64,000 nucleotides of DNA from Chamaea fasciata (Eukaryota; Chordata; Aves; Passeriformes; Sylviidae): the NCBI GenBank assembly GCA_029207755.1, contig JARCOQ010000001.1:91623637-91687636 (forward strand). Reading direction: 5' to 3'. The first letter of the stretch is position 1, and each line of letters opens with the position of its first letter. Under the pieces are notes generated by a model. The model had not been told where the DNA came from, did no database searches, and was given only the letters and a program-made list of their open reading frames with translations. This document shows positions 1 to 11,171 of this stretch, piece after piece. The position numbers and the translations under genes are program-made.

Positions 1-2054
1 CCTTTCCTCTTTAGAGGAAAGCCCCCAGGGGCTGTATGTAGCTCTTAATTTTGTCTCCTTATGTTTTTATTCTAAATTTTTTCTTAAATCAAAATTCAGT
101 CTTTTCCTACAAAGAAAAAGCATAACCAACAGGCAAGTGTTTGTGTGGGGCCTGCAGGAGACAAATGTTGAAAGCTCACCCAACTAATTGCTGCAGTTCT
201 GAAAGAAGGTAATAAATAAAGCAGTTCATGAATAAAAACTGTTTTCCAAGTTGTGGTAACACTACTAAGAATATGAAGGATGGGAAGAGGGAGGAGGAAA
301 AGGCAACAGGGCAAAAATAAGGAAGTAAACAACAAGATTAATGTTAACTTCTGCTCAGTAAGAAATGCAGTTCCTAAAGTAAGCAGACACTGAGACGAAA
401 AGTTAAAAGTTCCTGGTGAAGTGGTATGGCTTAGCTATGGGCAATGCAATCCTGCTGCCACTGTAATGGTTTTAAAAGTTCCGGATGCCATCCCAATGGT
501 GTAAGACACCATGGGGTGGATCCTGGCTTGCTGGGAGCTCACTCAGCTTCAGGGCCCCAAAAATGGCTGGAGGAACAGCCCAGCTTCCCTCAGTTACACC
601 CCAGATCTGGTCCCAGTGGCTAAACTGCCTGGCCACACTATGCTGGTGCTCTGCCACTGGTTTTGGGGGTCTCTGTTGGGAAATGCATTGAATGGCTTTG
701 CCTGGTGGCAGTGTGACCTGTTGGATGCAGCAGGAAATAAGTTGGCAGGTGGTGTCGACTTTCACACTGGCTTCCTTCCCGACCTCCCTGGCACCAGGGC
801 ATGGCCTCAGCACTTGCTGTCTGAAAGCCAGTACTCGCCAGCTTCCCAGAGCACTTGAGTTCTGTAGGTGAAGAGCACTGAACAGCAGCTGACTATTATT
901 TTCAGGCTTCCAGCATGGTATTTTGTACCATATACAATGAGATAAATTCCAATTATTTTTTTCCGAAGTAAGCATTACAAGTGTTCTTTAAAGAACAAAA
1001 ACTGTGAAATGGAGATATTATTAAAAACCTGAGCCTGTTTTAACAATGTTTGAAATACTTTTCTATGTTGTTCTATTTAATTTATTGAGTCCAAGGGTTG
1101 GGCTCTCCCTCCCCTCTCTTCTCTGCCCTTAAAATCAACATCAGCAAGTGTTCAATATTTTATCTTCCTTTACCTTTCTTTTTTCGTCCGTGTGCAATCA
1201 GCCTTGAAAATTTCCTTTGCCTTCAATTCTTTTACCTTTGATGGTATTCAGATTGCAGGCTATGCCTTGGCCCCTCATGCCACACTGTCTTCTATTTATA
1301 TTATTAATATGCAGCACTTGCTTTTTCATTTTACTCTGTTTACAGGGTGTTGCTTTTATTGATTAATGTCTCAGACTCAAGTAAAATGCTAATCACGTAG
1401 GGAAAAAATTGTAAAAAACTCAATATGCTGATCTGTAGTGCTTGGCATTGGAAGTAGCTCACTAACTTAGCTCTGAATTAAGCTTCAAATTGGAAGCAAT
1501 TCCACCCCACTAATGCAGTGCCTGAAAACCTATACATCTTGGGCCGAGGTTACATTATGTTCTTATTCTATGCTTGCATCATGAGGTACATGAGACCCAG
1601 AAAAAAAAAAAAAGTCTAGAAAGGTTGCATATTTAGCTGTATTTGCCTAGATCTATAATTTTCAGACTCATTTATATTTATCTATTTTCTGCCAAAATGG
1701 TGGCTGTCACATACTCCATCCTTAGGACAAGTCTAACACGAGGGTGTGTGTTCTGGCAGCCATGATGGTAAACTGCAAGCAGGCTTGGAAGAGAAAGTCA
1801 AGCCTAAGGATACAGCAGATCACTCTCTGCTCATGCAACACCAGCAGGTGACCAGACTATGCCATGTTGCTTCTGCAATGCCCACTGCTGAGCAGAAAAG
1901 GAGTACAACAGGTTCTGGGTCTCTCAGCATCGAAGAACAAGACTGCATTTTGTTGCATTGAAGTGGAGGCAAGGTCTCCTTCGCTGGCCCCAGGAGAGCA
2001 GGTATTTAACTACCATTTCTGTGAGGAGCTCTTCCACATCCTGGAATTCCACCT
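1..2054. other. Non-coding unique sequence with one GC-richer block
   Basis: No recognisable gene. Most of the stretch is AT-rich. Positions 480-870 are clearly GC-richer than both flanks and hold open frames on both strands, but none resembles a known protein. That block begins near a perfect 7-bp inverted repeat with a 3-nt loop (ATGGTGT at 496-502, ACACCAT at 506-512). A run of 13 A lies at 1601-1613. Positions 1740-2050 are again moderately GC-rich without a recognisable motif and run directly into the CR1 fragment. Confidence 0.6.
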
Positions 2055-2525
2055 GTAATTCTGCATCCAGCACAGGAAAAACATAGACCTGCTGGGACAA
2101 GTCCAAAGAGGGCCACTAGGATGTTCTGAGGGCTGGAGAACCTCTTCCATGAAGACAGGCTGACAGAGTTGTGGCTGTTCTGCCTTGAAAAGAAAAAGTT
2201 TCAGGGAGACCTTATAGAAGTCTGCCAGTACCTAAAGGGGCGTATAGGAAGCCTGGAGAAGTATTTTTTTGCACAGGCATGTAGTGATAGAACAAGGGGG
2301 AATGGCTTTAAGCTGAAAGAGGGTAGGATATTAGGAAGAAATTCCAATTCTAATTCCATGAGACACTGAAATGTGTTGCCCACAGAAGCTGTGGGTGTGA
2401 GTCAGGCCAGGCTGAACAGGGCTCTGAGCAACCTGGTCTAATCAAAGATGTCCTTCTTCATGGCAAGAGGATTGGAACTAGATGATTTTTAAGGTCCCTT
2501 CAAAACCTTTCTGTGATTCTATGAT
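2055..2525 (+). mobile_element. CR1 LINE, 5'-truncated 3' fragment (ORF2 C-terminus plus 3' UTR)
   Basis: This is the end of a chicken-repeat-1 non-LTR retrotransposon, a LINE that copies itself through its own reverse transcriptase and is usually 5'-truncated on insertion. Seen in the sequence: a degenerate reading frame on the + strand that still spells the C-terminal ORF2 signature (MWLFCLEKKKFQGDL, YLKG, ACSDRTRGNGFKLKEGR), then a diverged ALSNLV-like end. The 3' UTR follows with 'ggaactagatgatttttaa' and 'aggtcccttcaaaacc', and it terminates in the diagnostic 'tgtgattctatgat'. Frame breaks and stops (for example just after the codons for SMRH near 2367) make it non-functional. Homology begins around 'ctgcatccagcacagga' with a small internal deletion, so the reverse transcriptase and endonuclease domains are absent. 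It is opposite in orientation to the larger copy near 46.2-47.0 kb. Family identity is confident; subfamily was not determined. Confidence 0.93.
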
Positions 2526-3533
2526 CCCCCCTTTACCCCCTTCTGTGCAGCAACACCAGCAGCAATACTATCTTAGGTAGTGAAGCAAATCCAGGAAAAG
2601 TGAGAATAAATGTGAGGAAAAGTGCCCCTTGCCCAGCACCACAGGGAAACAGCGAGAGCCACAGCCTCCACCTCACAGAGATGTGTTTCTGCACACACCT
2701 GTATTTTTCTCACATGCAGTCCGCAAGAAGCTGACAAGACTGACTGTGTGCAAAGACCTGATGTGTCAATCTCTGCTGGTTCAGGACCCATGTGATTGAG
2801 GCCCCAATTACAGTAAGCTCTCAAATATATTTTAAATCCTGTATTCACCTCAGTATGGCCTTACACCAGGTGCTAAACCAGGAACAAATGCTCAAATTAT
2901 ATTCACTCCAGCAGGATATAAGCACGAGCTTCAACTCAAAGGTGTGTGTACATCCTAACTTAAACAGTGATTCTTTCCATAAGCAGGGTGTAAACACTGA
3001 CCCACGTAAATAGAATAAAACATTTAATCATAAAAAATCCTTCTTGGTGGTGCCATGTAATTGCAAGCAGTTTTTCTCTGCTTGAAGTCTTTGTCTGTAA
3101 TCTACATGTCCTGTAGAAACAAAGCTAAGCTGACTTTAGAAAATGTTCAGACACTGGAAGAGGTTAATTGTTGCTTTTGTTTTTCCCCAAACCAGAATGC
3201 TTTCTTTTTTAAAAAAGCTATTTTATACTTTTCCCATTGTACTCTCTTTCACCCTCCCCCCCCCTTTTTTTTTTCTCTTATTAATAAGGTCTGGCCCTCT
3301 TTAACTTGCAACAAGAGCCTAATGAGCCATGCAGCCTTCTGTAATTTCTTCACTGTTGAAAATGCCTGACACTAATCTATGCCATTTATACTAATAAGAG
3401 GTGCATCAGCTGATATTTGGTGCAATGGAAACATTTTAAATATACTTTATTGAATTGCAGGTAGCAATTTCTCCCAAAGTTTATGCTGCTGTTGAAATTG
3501 GTTCCCTACAAGTACCGCAGAGCTGTATGTGCT

Positions 3534-3578
3534 CCACAGTACACAGAGTACACAGTGCTGCACAGTACAGACAGTGGG
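3534..3578. repeat. Cryptic short tandem repeat (CACAGTA-like)
   Basis: Within 45 bases the words CACAGTACA, GAGTACACAGT and CACAGTACAGACAGT recur with irregular spacing, giving a degenerate tandem structure of units about 7-10 bases long. It is too imperfect to be a microsatellite in the strict sense and is probably slippage-derived. Confidence 0.5.
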
Positions 3579-4203
3579 AAAAAATCTGATGTCCAGTAAT
3601 ATATTAGCTTTATATTTCAGGCAAACTTGTCAAAGAGATACTGCAGGAAAATCATATCCTCCAGGTTTTTTCTTCACTCTGTTTGCAGTTTCTTCACTCT
3701 ATGTTTGCTATACAATAGCAATGAAGAGATGACCTAAAATATGATGTCACATTTTATACTAAATGGACATTAATTAATGCTAAATTACAGGAGAACTCAT
3801 CAGAAGTTTATGCTTTACATATGTAGGCATAACCCAACAATTCAGCATGATTAATGATGTTCCAGTGAATAACCAGGATTTACATGTGGAAAAATGGAGA
3901 GAAGGGGAGGTGCATTCCTTAGAATTGGTTTTTCCCCTGTTCTTAATTGTCAGCTTTGCATGTGCATTTCTCCACTGTCTCATCAATAGCACTTAACTCT
4001 GACAGAGCTCCACTAATTCCAGCTGCTGAAGTGCTAGCGTAGCTATGACAGACGAGGGGTATAAGTGAGGCATGATCATCATTGGGAGGGTCAGTGTCTC
4101 TTATTAGAGAAGCAGATGCAGCTGGAAAAAGTGGACAAGATTTGGGCACACAATCTTTTTCTCAGTTTTGAATCAAAGGCTGCAAATGGCTTTCTGTGTC
4201 ATG

Positions 4204-4300
4204 CCTGAAGAAAGGTTCTGTGCCTGAAACTTTTTCCAGGTAAATTGGTCATTCTAATAAAACACAGTCTCTTTTCTTTCAAATCTCACTTTATACACGT
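4204..4300 (+). mobile_element. Ancient amniote interspersed-repeat tail (family uncertain)
   Basis: The stretch contains 'cctgaagaaaggttctgtgcctgaaac', a short pyrimidine/A spacer, 'aaattggtcattctaataaaa' and a pyrimidine-rich end. From memory this order matches a repeat tail found in many reptile and bird sequences: CTGAAGAAG..CTGTG..GAAA, then GTTGGTC..AATAAAA, then a CT-rich end. The family could not be named from sequence alone. The AATAAA inside it (around 4256) is thus more likely part of the repeat than a gene's poly(A) signal. Confidence 0.45.
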
Positions 4301-5539
4301 ACTTTAGAATGGTGGAAAATATTATCATCTCTGCTTCAAAGATGTTGAAACAGAGAAGCTGGGATGGACTGGACTGAAATCCAGATGTGGTGACTGCCCA
4401 GGTGAGAGAGGTCCAGATTCCTCCCTCTGCCTGCTCTGCTTCCTGCTACATGAGAACAAAAACATCCAGGAGAGAGGACTGCAATGACTCACATTTCTGA
4501 AGATGTGCCCCAAGCACATAGTTACCCTGTGATTTTGGAAACATAAATTCATACCTCCAACTTAATAGGAAATACAAGCATGGTCTGTGGTACCCTATTT
4601 AAGTGTCCTCCTATCTGCCAAGTGATGGAAATAGAGCTGATGACTCCCCAGAGGCTGCACACTCACTCTTTTTGAGAAAGAAGGAATAAAGGAAGGGAAT
4701 AACAGGCCTGGGAGAACAGACGTGGCATAAAGATCCCAGCCCCAGCAGCACATGGATTGAGTGGTCCAGCTGTGATGGATTGCCATAAGGTGATCCTTAG
4801 CTAGATTTAGAAACTGGGGGGGAGATCTTTTTATCTGAGCAGGATGTGACCTGTTACTGATACTGACGTCAAGATGTCCCTCCTATTTTAGCAAGCCTTG
4901 TCTGGAGGTCACCTCTCCCAGGCACACTACTGTCCTCTGAGTTCCTTTGTCTATCTCTGTCAAGATAGGTGTGAAGGAGTATCCCAACACCAATGTCAAG
5001 GACATGTCACAAGGCACATCTCCTGATCTGAGTGGCAGAGGAGGGCTTTGAAGCTTATTGACTGGGAAGTTTGGAGGCTTGGTGTTGTCCCTCATAACTG
5101 TGACAAAAGCAAAAAAATCCTAATATTTTTCTGAATAAGGCCTCTGGCATCTCCAGGCCATGTTTCCCTTCCAACAGCACCTGCATATTAGTGGAACTTA
5201 TGTGAAGCTGGCTGCAAGATCTCCTGCCTAAATGTCTTTCTGATGAAGCAGTGCCACTCAAAACACAAGTGTAGAGATCCTTCCACCTCAGACAGAAGCT
5301 CTGTGGATGTTCTCAATTTTGATTTATGGGACAAGTCAGGTTTTGTACATACTTCCTTTGAAATAGTCCTGGGGAAGCGAATTTGAAGAACCTGTGGTGC
5401 AGTGGGGAGTAAAAGGTCTGTCTTTATGGTTGGTTGTCAAGGGGTATGTTTACAAAACTAAACATACTCATGCTTGTCATTTATGGAAAAGTGTTAATAA
5501 TAGCTTTTTCTGCTTCGTTGTTGTCCTGTCACTCTGCTC

Positions 5540-5960
5540 TCTTGTGCCCATTTTCTCTGTAAGGTAACCATCATAACCATGGCAATCATCTTCCTCTGGA
5601 AAACTCTAGGTGCACTTTTTAATTTATAATCACACATGTGAATTAATTATTTCAATCCTATATTTTTGCCCTTCTCCCAGTCCGGAGGAAGGGTGGCACT
5701 GTCCAGGGGAATCCAAAATCATGGTTATATTGTAGGGCCTGTATTATTGTTTCTGTTTGCTCTTTGAACTTTACGCCTCGAGCACAGATTTTTACAGGAA
5801 ATCCCCTGCCTTGCATGCTTTTAGTCTTGTGCCGTGTTACGTGACAGGGTCCCCCCAGTGCCCAGGCCACCAGTAAGGCAACAGCCACAGCAAAGGGCTG
5901 GGCACCCCTTTGCCAGCAGCACAGGCTCACGTGGCCAGCTTGGAACAGTTGACCCGCGGG
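5540..5960. promoter_or_regulatory. Candidate conserved non-coding block with RFX-like X-box and E-box
   Basis: Seen: more CpGs than the surroundings (TTACGCCTCGAG, GTTACGTGAC, CTCACGTGG, CCCGCGGG). An imperfect palindrome ATAACCATGGCAAT at 5573-5586 resembles the RFX X-box family. There is a CACGTG E-box at 5928-5933 and a GGAAATCCCC NF-kB-like word near 5799. The minus strand carries a 90-codon open frame (5658-5930), but it has no recognisable domain. The regulatory role is inferred from retained CpGs and motif density only; conservation could not be tested here. Confidence 0.22.
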
Positions 5961-8709
5961 TTCCTCACATCAGACAAAAGTATAACAGCACATAGAGGCA
6001 AGCAGCCTGGTTGTCAGGAAACTCAGCTCCCCGCTTGCCACAGTGCTCCAATCAGCTGACATTATCCACTCAGTGAATTCCCTTAAATATTCCGGGTGGT
6101 CATAGCAATCTGTGTTGTAATGACCCCTCTCCTATTGCTGGGCTTTTCTGACATTCTGGTAGCAATTCTGCTATTTTGCTGGCACTGAGTAAATGGTTAT
6201 TCAGCCCCTCTTTCCTTCCCCAGGCCCAGAGAAATGCTCTTTGATTTATCCTCTCAGCTTTTGCAGCACTGGGTGCAGATTGAATTGTGGGTTGTCTGGA
6301 TCTGTAACTCATCCCCTGGACAATTACTGGACATACACATCCCAGCACCTCTCTCCTCTTAACCTTCACCTACCTAAGTCTGTTAACTCCCCAAAGATTA
6401 TCAGCCTGTCTGAAGGTGTGATTGAAATGAGCTCTGCTCCTCTCAAGAAGGCAGTGTCCTAGCCTGGTAAATTACCGGCTCTAATCTTGAGCATTTAAGC
6501 AAAAACAAACAAAACAATCTTCTAGGAAACACTAATAGCACAGTGTCAATACTCACATCATGTGTGTCAACTGCCCTATTAATTATTATCATTACCTGTC
6601 TTCATAAATTGAATGCAACTGCAGTTCTAGCACTGTGGGAAACCAGCATTAATTGGGAAAAGGTCTACAGAAGCATCCCTCTGTATTTGCATGTTTTCCC
6701 TCTCTCCCTGCATGCTCCTACAACACAAAATGTACCCACTAACCTACTCTGCCTTGCATGAATGTGCATAGACACGCATATATTTTCTGGGCACATGTAT
6801 AGGTTCTTTGCATTTATAGGCTCTAATGTAGTTGAATACAGCATCTTCTTCCTAAGCAGATTTTTTTGCAAATGTTGCAACAAATTCTTAGCCTGTTGTT
6901 GAAATAAGTGCAGCCATATACTCCATGAGGATATGTCTCATGCCCAGTGTCTTGACATTTTCTGACAGATGTCGGCTAATGCAGTTGTAGAAGGTTCACC
7001 ATGGATGCAGTAAGCCCAATAAATCTTCCTCTTAAATGCAGACACTCCACCATCCCAGCATCATATACCTGTAATACATTTTAATTACTTGGCTATTCAA
7101 ATTATACTAAATTAGGTCTGCATGGAGCTGCATCACGGGTTTCTCAATTTACATTTAATCCATGGCAAACAAAATTTAAAAAAAAAAAAAAAAGAATTGC
7201 AAGCATACTTTTTATTGGAACTTGCAGGAGCTACTGAAGTCTGATACCCTTAAAATTATTAAGTGACAAAGATTACTAGCACTAAGGTTATACTTTGCTT
7301 CCCCATTAGCCATTTAGGTGACAGCTGCTGTATTACACATAAAGATGAACCATTCCTTGAGGGATGATAGTGGTTCCGCTGTGACACTACTGGCATAAAG
7401 CATTATCAGACCATAGCTGTGCTTAGAGCCATCACAGTCTCCTAGGCACCTATCAGTACCCTCATTATCTGCATCACAGAGTGTCTAGAAAGAACACTGC
7501 CAGGCTTCACAGCTTTGCAGCTCATTTGAGAAGCGGAAATTAAACATCCCAGGAGAAAAAACAGGCACATTGTAACAGCACCAGTGCTGTACACACATAA
7601 CATGTTGACTGCTGTTGCACTGACTTCTGTCTCATTAATTTAATAGGCTCCTGGATTGGGGATGGGGAGGTGGAGAGGCAGCCTTTACAAGCAGATTACT
7701 GAGTAGGGCTCTCTGCACTGATTGCAAATCCAGATCGGAGAACTTACACTGAGCACCGCCACACTTCAGATGTCTGTCCCCACTTGTACAGCTGCCATGT
7801 GGTGAAATAAACCAGCCAGAGGCAGATAAATGAGTGCATCATATATGTTATCCATGCTTAACTTATCCCAAACCCTTGTGTGAAGTAAAGAAGCACAGGT
7901 GCCTTTTCAGCAGTGACCACAGCTGCGTGCCTGTATGAGGGGTAATATGAGTGTGTTAAAAGGGGAGTGCTGTATTCACACAGGGTTGAGATAGCAGGGG
8001 TAATCCTGCAGCAGCTCAGTGCAGCTCTGCTCTTCAAAAGAAGCTGGTTTGCTTCCTTTGTCTGAAAAAGTAACATTCACTCATGTGGTGATGTCCAGCA
8101 AAAAGCACAGCACACACTGAGGCTTCTGTAGGATCTGAGCAGAGCATACATCTTCCGATGGTCAAGGGGTGACTTGGTCCCTGAATCAATACATTTAAGC
8201 AGCTCTCACTTAAACTGAGGCCACTGAGTGCATGTCAGAGAAGAAAAATGGACAAGGGCTTCCATTCGATTTCCTTGCCAAATTTTACATTCAATAACAC
8301 CTGGAGGAATTTGGAGATGTAAATATTTTCTATTTCATTCTAATGAGTTACTGCAGGTGATCTTGTGTGCTTCTGTACAGTTAAATTGATAAGAACATTA
8401 TAGGAGATGTCAGTGGAAGCAGAACTGCTCTGCAAACATATACATTGTGTGAGATGTTCATTAAAGTCATCTCACTGTCAACAGGGTGGTTGGATATGTG
8501 TATCTCTGCCCTCTATTTGTATGAATGCGTGACAAGAGATGATAAAAAGAAGGTGAACTGATTTTTACAATCTCTGCAAAGCAACTTCACCCATCATACA
8601 GGAGCTGAATTCTTCAGACTCCATTGTTCTCTTCTTTTAGGTTGTTTACTCAAATGTTTCAGGGGTCATGCTCAGATATGGGACAGGAATGGAGCCTACA
8701 GTATGTATA

Positions 8710-8765
8710 CATAGAATCATAGAATCATTAAAGTTGTGAAAGACCTCTAAGATCATGCTAATTTT
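8710..8765 (-). mobile_element. CR1 LINE 3'-terminal fragment (about 55 bp)
   Basis: On the + strand the text 'atagaatcatagaatcatt' followed by 'aaagttgtgaaagacctctaagatcat' is the reverse complement of a CR1 3' end (tandem ATTCTATGATTCTAT tail preceded by the end of the 3' UTR). Only the last few dozen bases are present, typical of extreme 5' truncation. A short T-run (8761-8770) follows. It differs in wording ('gaaagacctctaagatcat') from the CR1 at 2055-2525, so it probably belongs to another CR1 subfamily. Confidence 0.9.
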
Positions 8766-11152
8766 TTTTTTCTGGATCATATAACAAAAAATGCAGACAC
8801 TGCATTACCTAAAAGCACATACAAGCAAGTGACAGTTCAAAAAGCAGGTGGGAACCTTGTTTAGAGGGCCCTGTAGATTATACTGTCAAAGGAATTGCAC
8901 ATGGTGGGTCTATTAAAAAAGAGACACATGCACATAGATGGCATCATAAACACATCCCCACCACTTGGAAATGTTTTAGGTCCTCGCATTCATTTATCTT
9001 TTTGGGAATCGCGCAGCCAATAAGAAGGGAACTTTCCTTAAGTGTCTCACCTAACACCCAAACAGGTATGTTATGATTTTTGAAACTGTGGAAATGAACA
9101 AGAATAAGTATCCCAGGAGAAAATTCAGAAATTTCCCTCAACAACTGACTCCTAAGAAAATTTCTCCAAAGTTGATGGCAATTACTGACACTTGCATACA
9201 TGAGATTTGATCTGGCTTAAAGAAGCAAATATACATTGTAGTTTACTTCATAGGTTCTTGTACATGCACTTATTATGATAACCAATGTACTTTCAGCTGC
9301 TTCTACATTGCTCCTGCATTCAGCTTTTGGGCTGATATTCCCCAGGTATCCTTGGACAAGGGCAAGGGTCTTGAGTGTTTGGGGCTGGGGTGAGGGCTGG
9401 AACAGTGGTTGGAAACCTTTCCATTATCTAACCATTAAAAACAAACTTGCAGATGCTCATCATGTTTAAACATCTAAACTCAATGTTTACAGTCTCATTT
9501 TTGACCATGACCTGATGCCTGATGGTGATGCCTGATTCAGGTGGAATGGAAACTTTGGGGCCAGCAGTAGCATGGGCTCCCCAGCCCTGCTGGCAGCCCT
9601 GGCACCTGATGCTGAGCCCAGCTGCCCTTTCAGCACAGACCAACTGCATGCCAAGGGAGCACAAGTCACGTCACTCAGGTACTACCAAACTGTGTTTTCT
9701 TCTAAGGCCTCCAGAAGCTTTACCCTGCTGAAGCCTTTGACTCCCAAACTTCAGGGTTAGTCTGAAACCTGCCGTCTTCACAGATAATATCTTCACGTCC
9801 AGAATACACCCTACTTCACCGCCTTTTTACTGAAAGATGAAGAGCAGAAAAATCCTCTTATTCACATGTGGAATCTGGAAAAGTTTGTGAGTCCAGTAAT
9901 CAATGTTCAACCTGCTGCACCTTTGTACTTTAGAGTTTAGGAAAGGAATATGAGCTGGGGAAAGGTACATGTTTGCAAAATAAAACTCCTTTTCCAGACA
10001 AAAGGAAACAAATTGTTCTATACTCATAAAAATGGTGTTGGAATTATAATGTGAAATTGCCAATGGATGGTCCTCTTTCAATCCCAAATATGGCAAGAAA
10101 CATCTGCTTCAGCACATGCAGTGTTACCTTGCATTCCTATCTTGTTTTATTCTGCTGTATCTCTCCCTCCATCAGATGATTTTGTACAATGCACACCAAG
10201 GCTACTATATGTGTAATACTGTCTAGGAATCTGTCTCCATGGTGGACAAAGGTTTCTGGGGCAAGTCTAAAGCTAAAGGCCTCATTGCACATATCTCTGC
10301 AGCTTCCTGACCATGCCTCTGCTTAGACTCACAAGTTTCCTAGCCATTTGGTGGGACTTGGATGAAAGGTATTGAGAATCACCAGTTCACACCTTGAACT
10401 TTTTTATAGCTTATCCTTGGAAGAACCAATGCATTTAAGGCAGGGGCAGAGACACTTGTTTTCTCTGCAGGCATTTCAAACTCTAGAGAAGACAGAACAG
10501 TTAAGGATTTTGGGAAGAGGGGATAAAGGTTTACATAAGTCATAAGACATATTCCTATATGCCTTTAAGGTATGCAAGGTGGCTGGCATCTGATTTGAGG
10601 TGCACAAGCATCAGTGCAGACCAATCCCCACTGATTTAAGTGGTGATACAGAGCATTTACACAAGTGTAACTGAAGGATTCTTTTATTTTGAAACTCTTC
10701 TGAGTCAAACCCTGGTAGAAACCATATAAGGATTAATATGAATTTATTGCCCCTCCACTAATTTCCAGTGATGGACCCATTCCTTTCCATTCCAGCTTGG
10801 TTTTGCTCCCAAGGTAATAAGTTTAAAAAGCCCATCTCAGCCCATCTCAGACGTAATTGAAGTCATGTCTTCTTCACTCTTGGTGCTTTAGACCACCAAG
10901 GAAATGGACCATTATTTTGTCCACATTATCCAAAAAGACCTGATAGCAGTTCTGATGGAAATTAAAATTTAAAATAATTTAGGCAATCTGTTTATATGGA
11001 CTGCACTTTGCTGGCCTAACCAACAAGAATATGACCTGCCTGACCAGCTTATTCAGAATACAGTTTCCATTTTGCATCACTTGCACTAAAAGCAGAAAAT
11101 TTATTTTGCCTGTTTTTGCTTTTGTCACCTGGAGCCCCAAATACTGATTTTC

Positions 11153-11171
11153 TTTTTTTTTTTTTTTTTTT
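11153..11171. repeat. Poly-T run (19 bp)
   Basis: Uninterrupted T run in otherwise unique sequence. No retroelement body was recognised on either side, so it is called a simple repeat only. Confidence 0.85.

Larger units (their letters stand above)
2526..8709. other. Non-coding unique sequence between CR1 fragments
   Basis: No coding gene recognised; all open frames are short (90 codons or fewer) and unrelated to known families. Content noted separately: an ancient repeat tail at 4204-4300 and a CpG-retaining block at 5540-5960. Minor items are a C9T10 junction at 3256-3274, a cryptic ACAGT-rich repeat at 3534-3578, and an A16 run at 7178-7193. The remainder is ordinary AT-rich sequence. Confidence 0.6.

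Noticed and set aside
472..975. 167-codon minus-strand frame
   Set aside because: No domain or signal recognised, and overlapping plus-strand frames are also open, so base composition of the GC-rich block is the simpler explanation.
4318..4450. 'attatcatctctgcttcaaagatgttgaaacagagaa' resembling the core of a MIR SINE
   Set aside because: Similarity is limited to about 35 bases and the downstream MIR order is not followed clearly; too weak to call.
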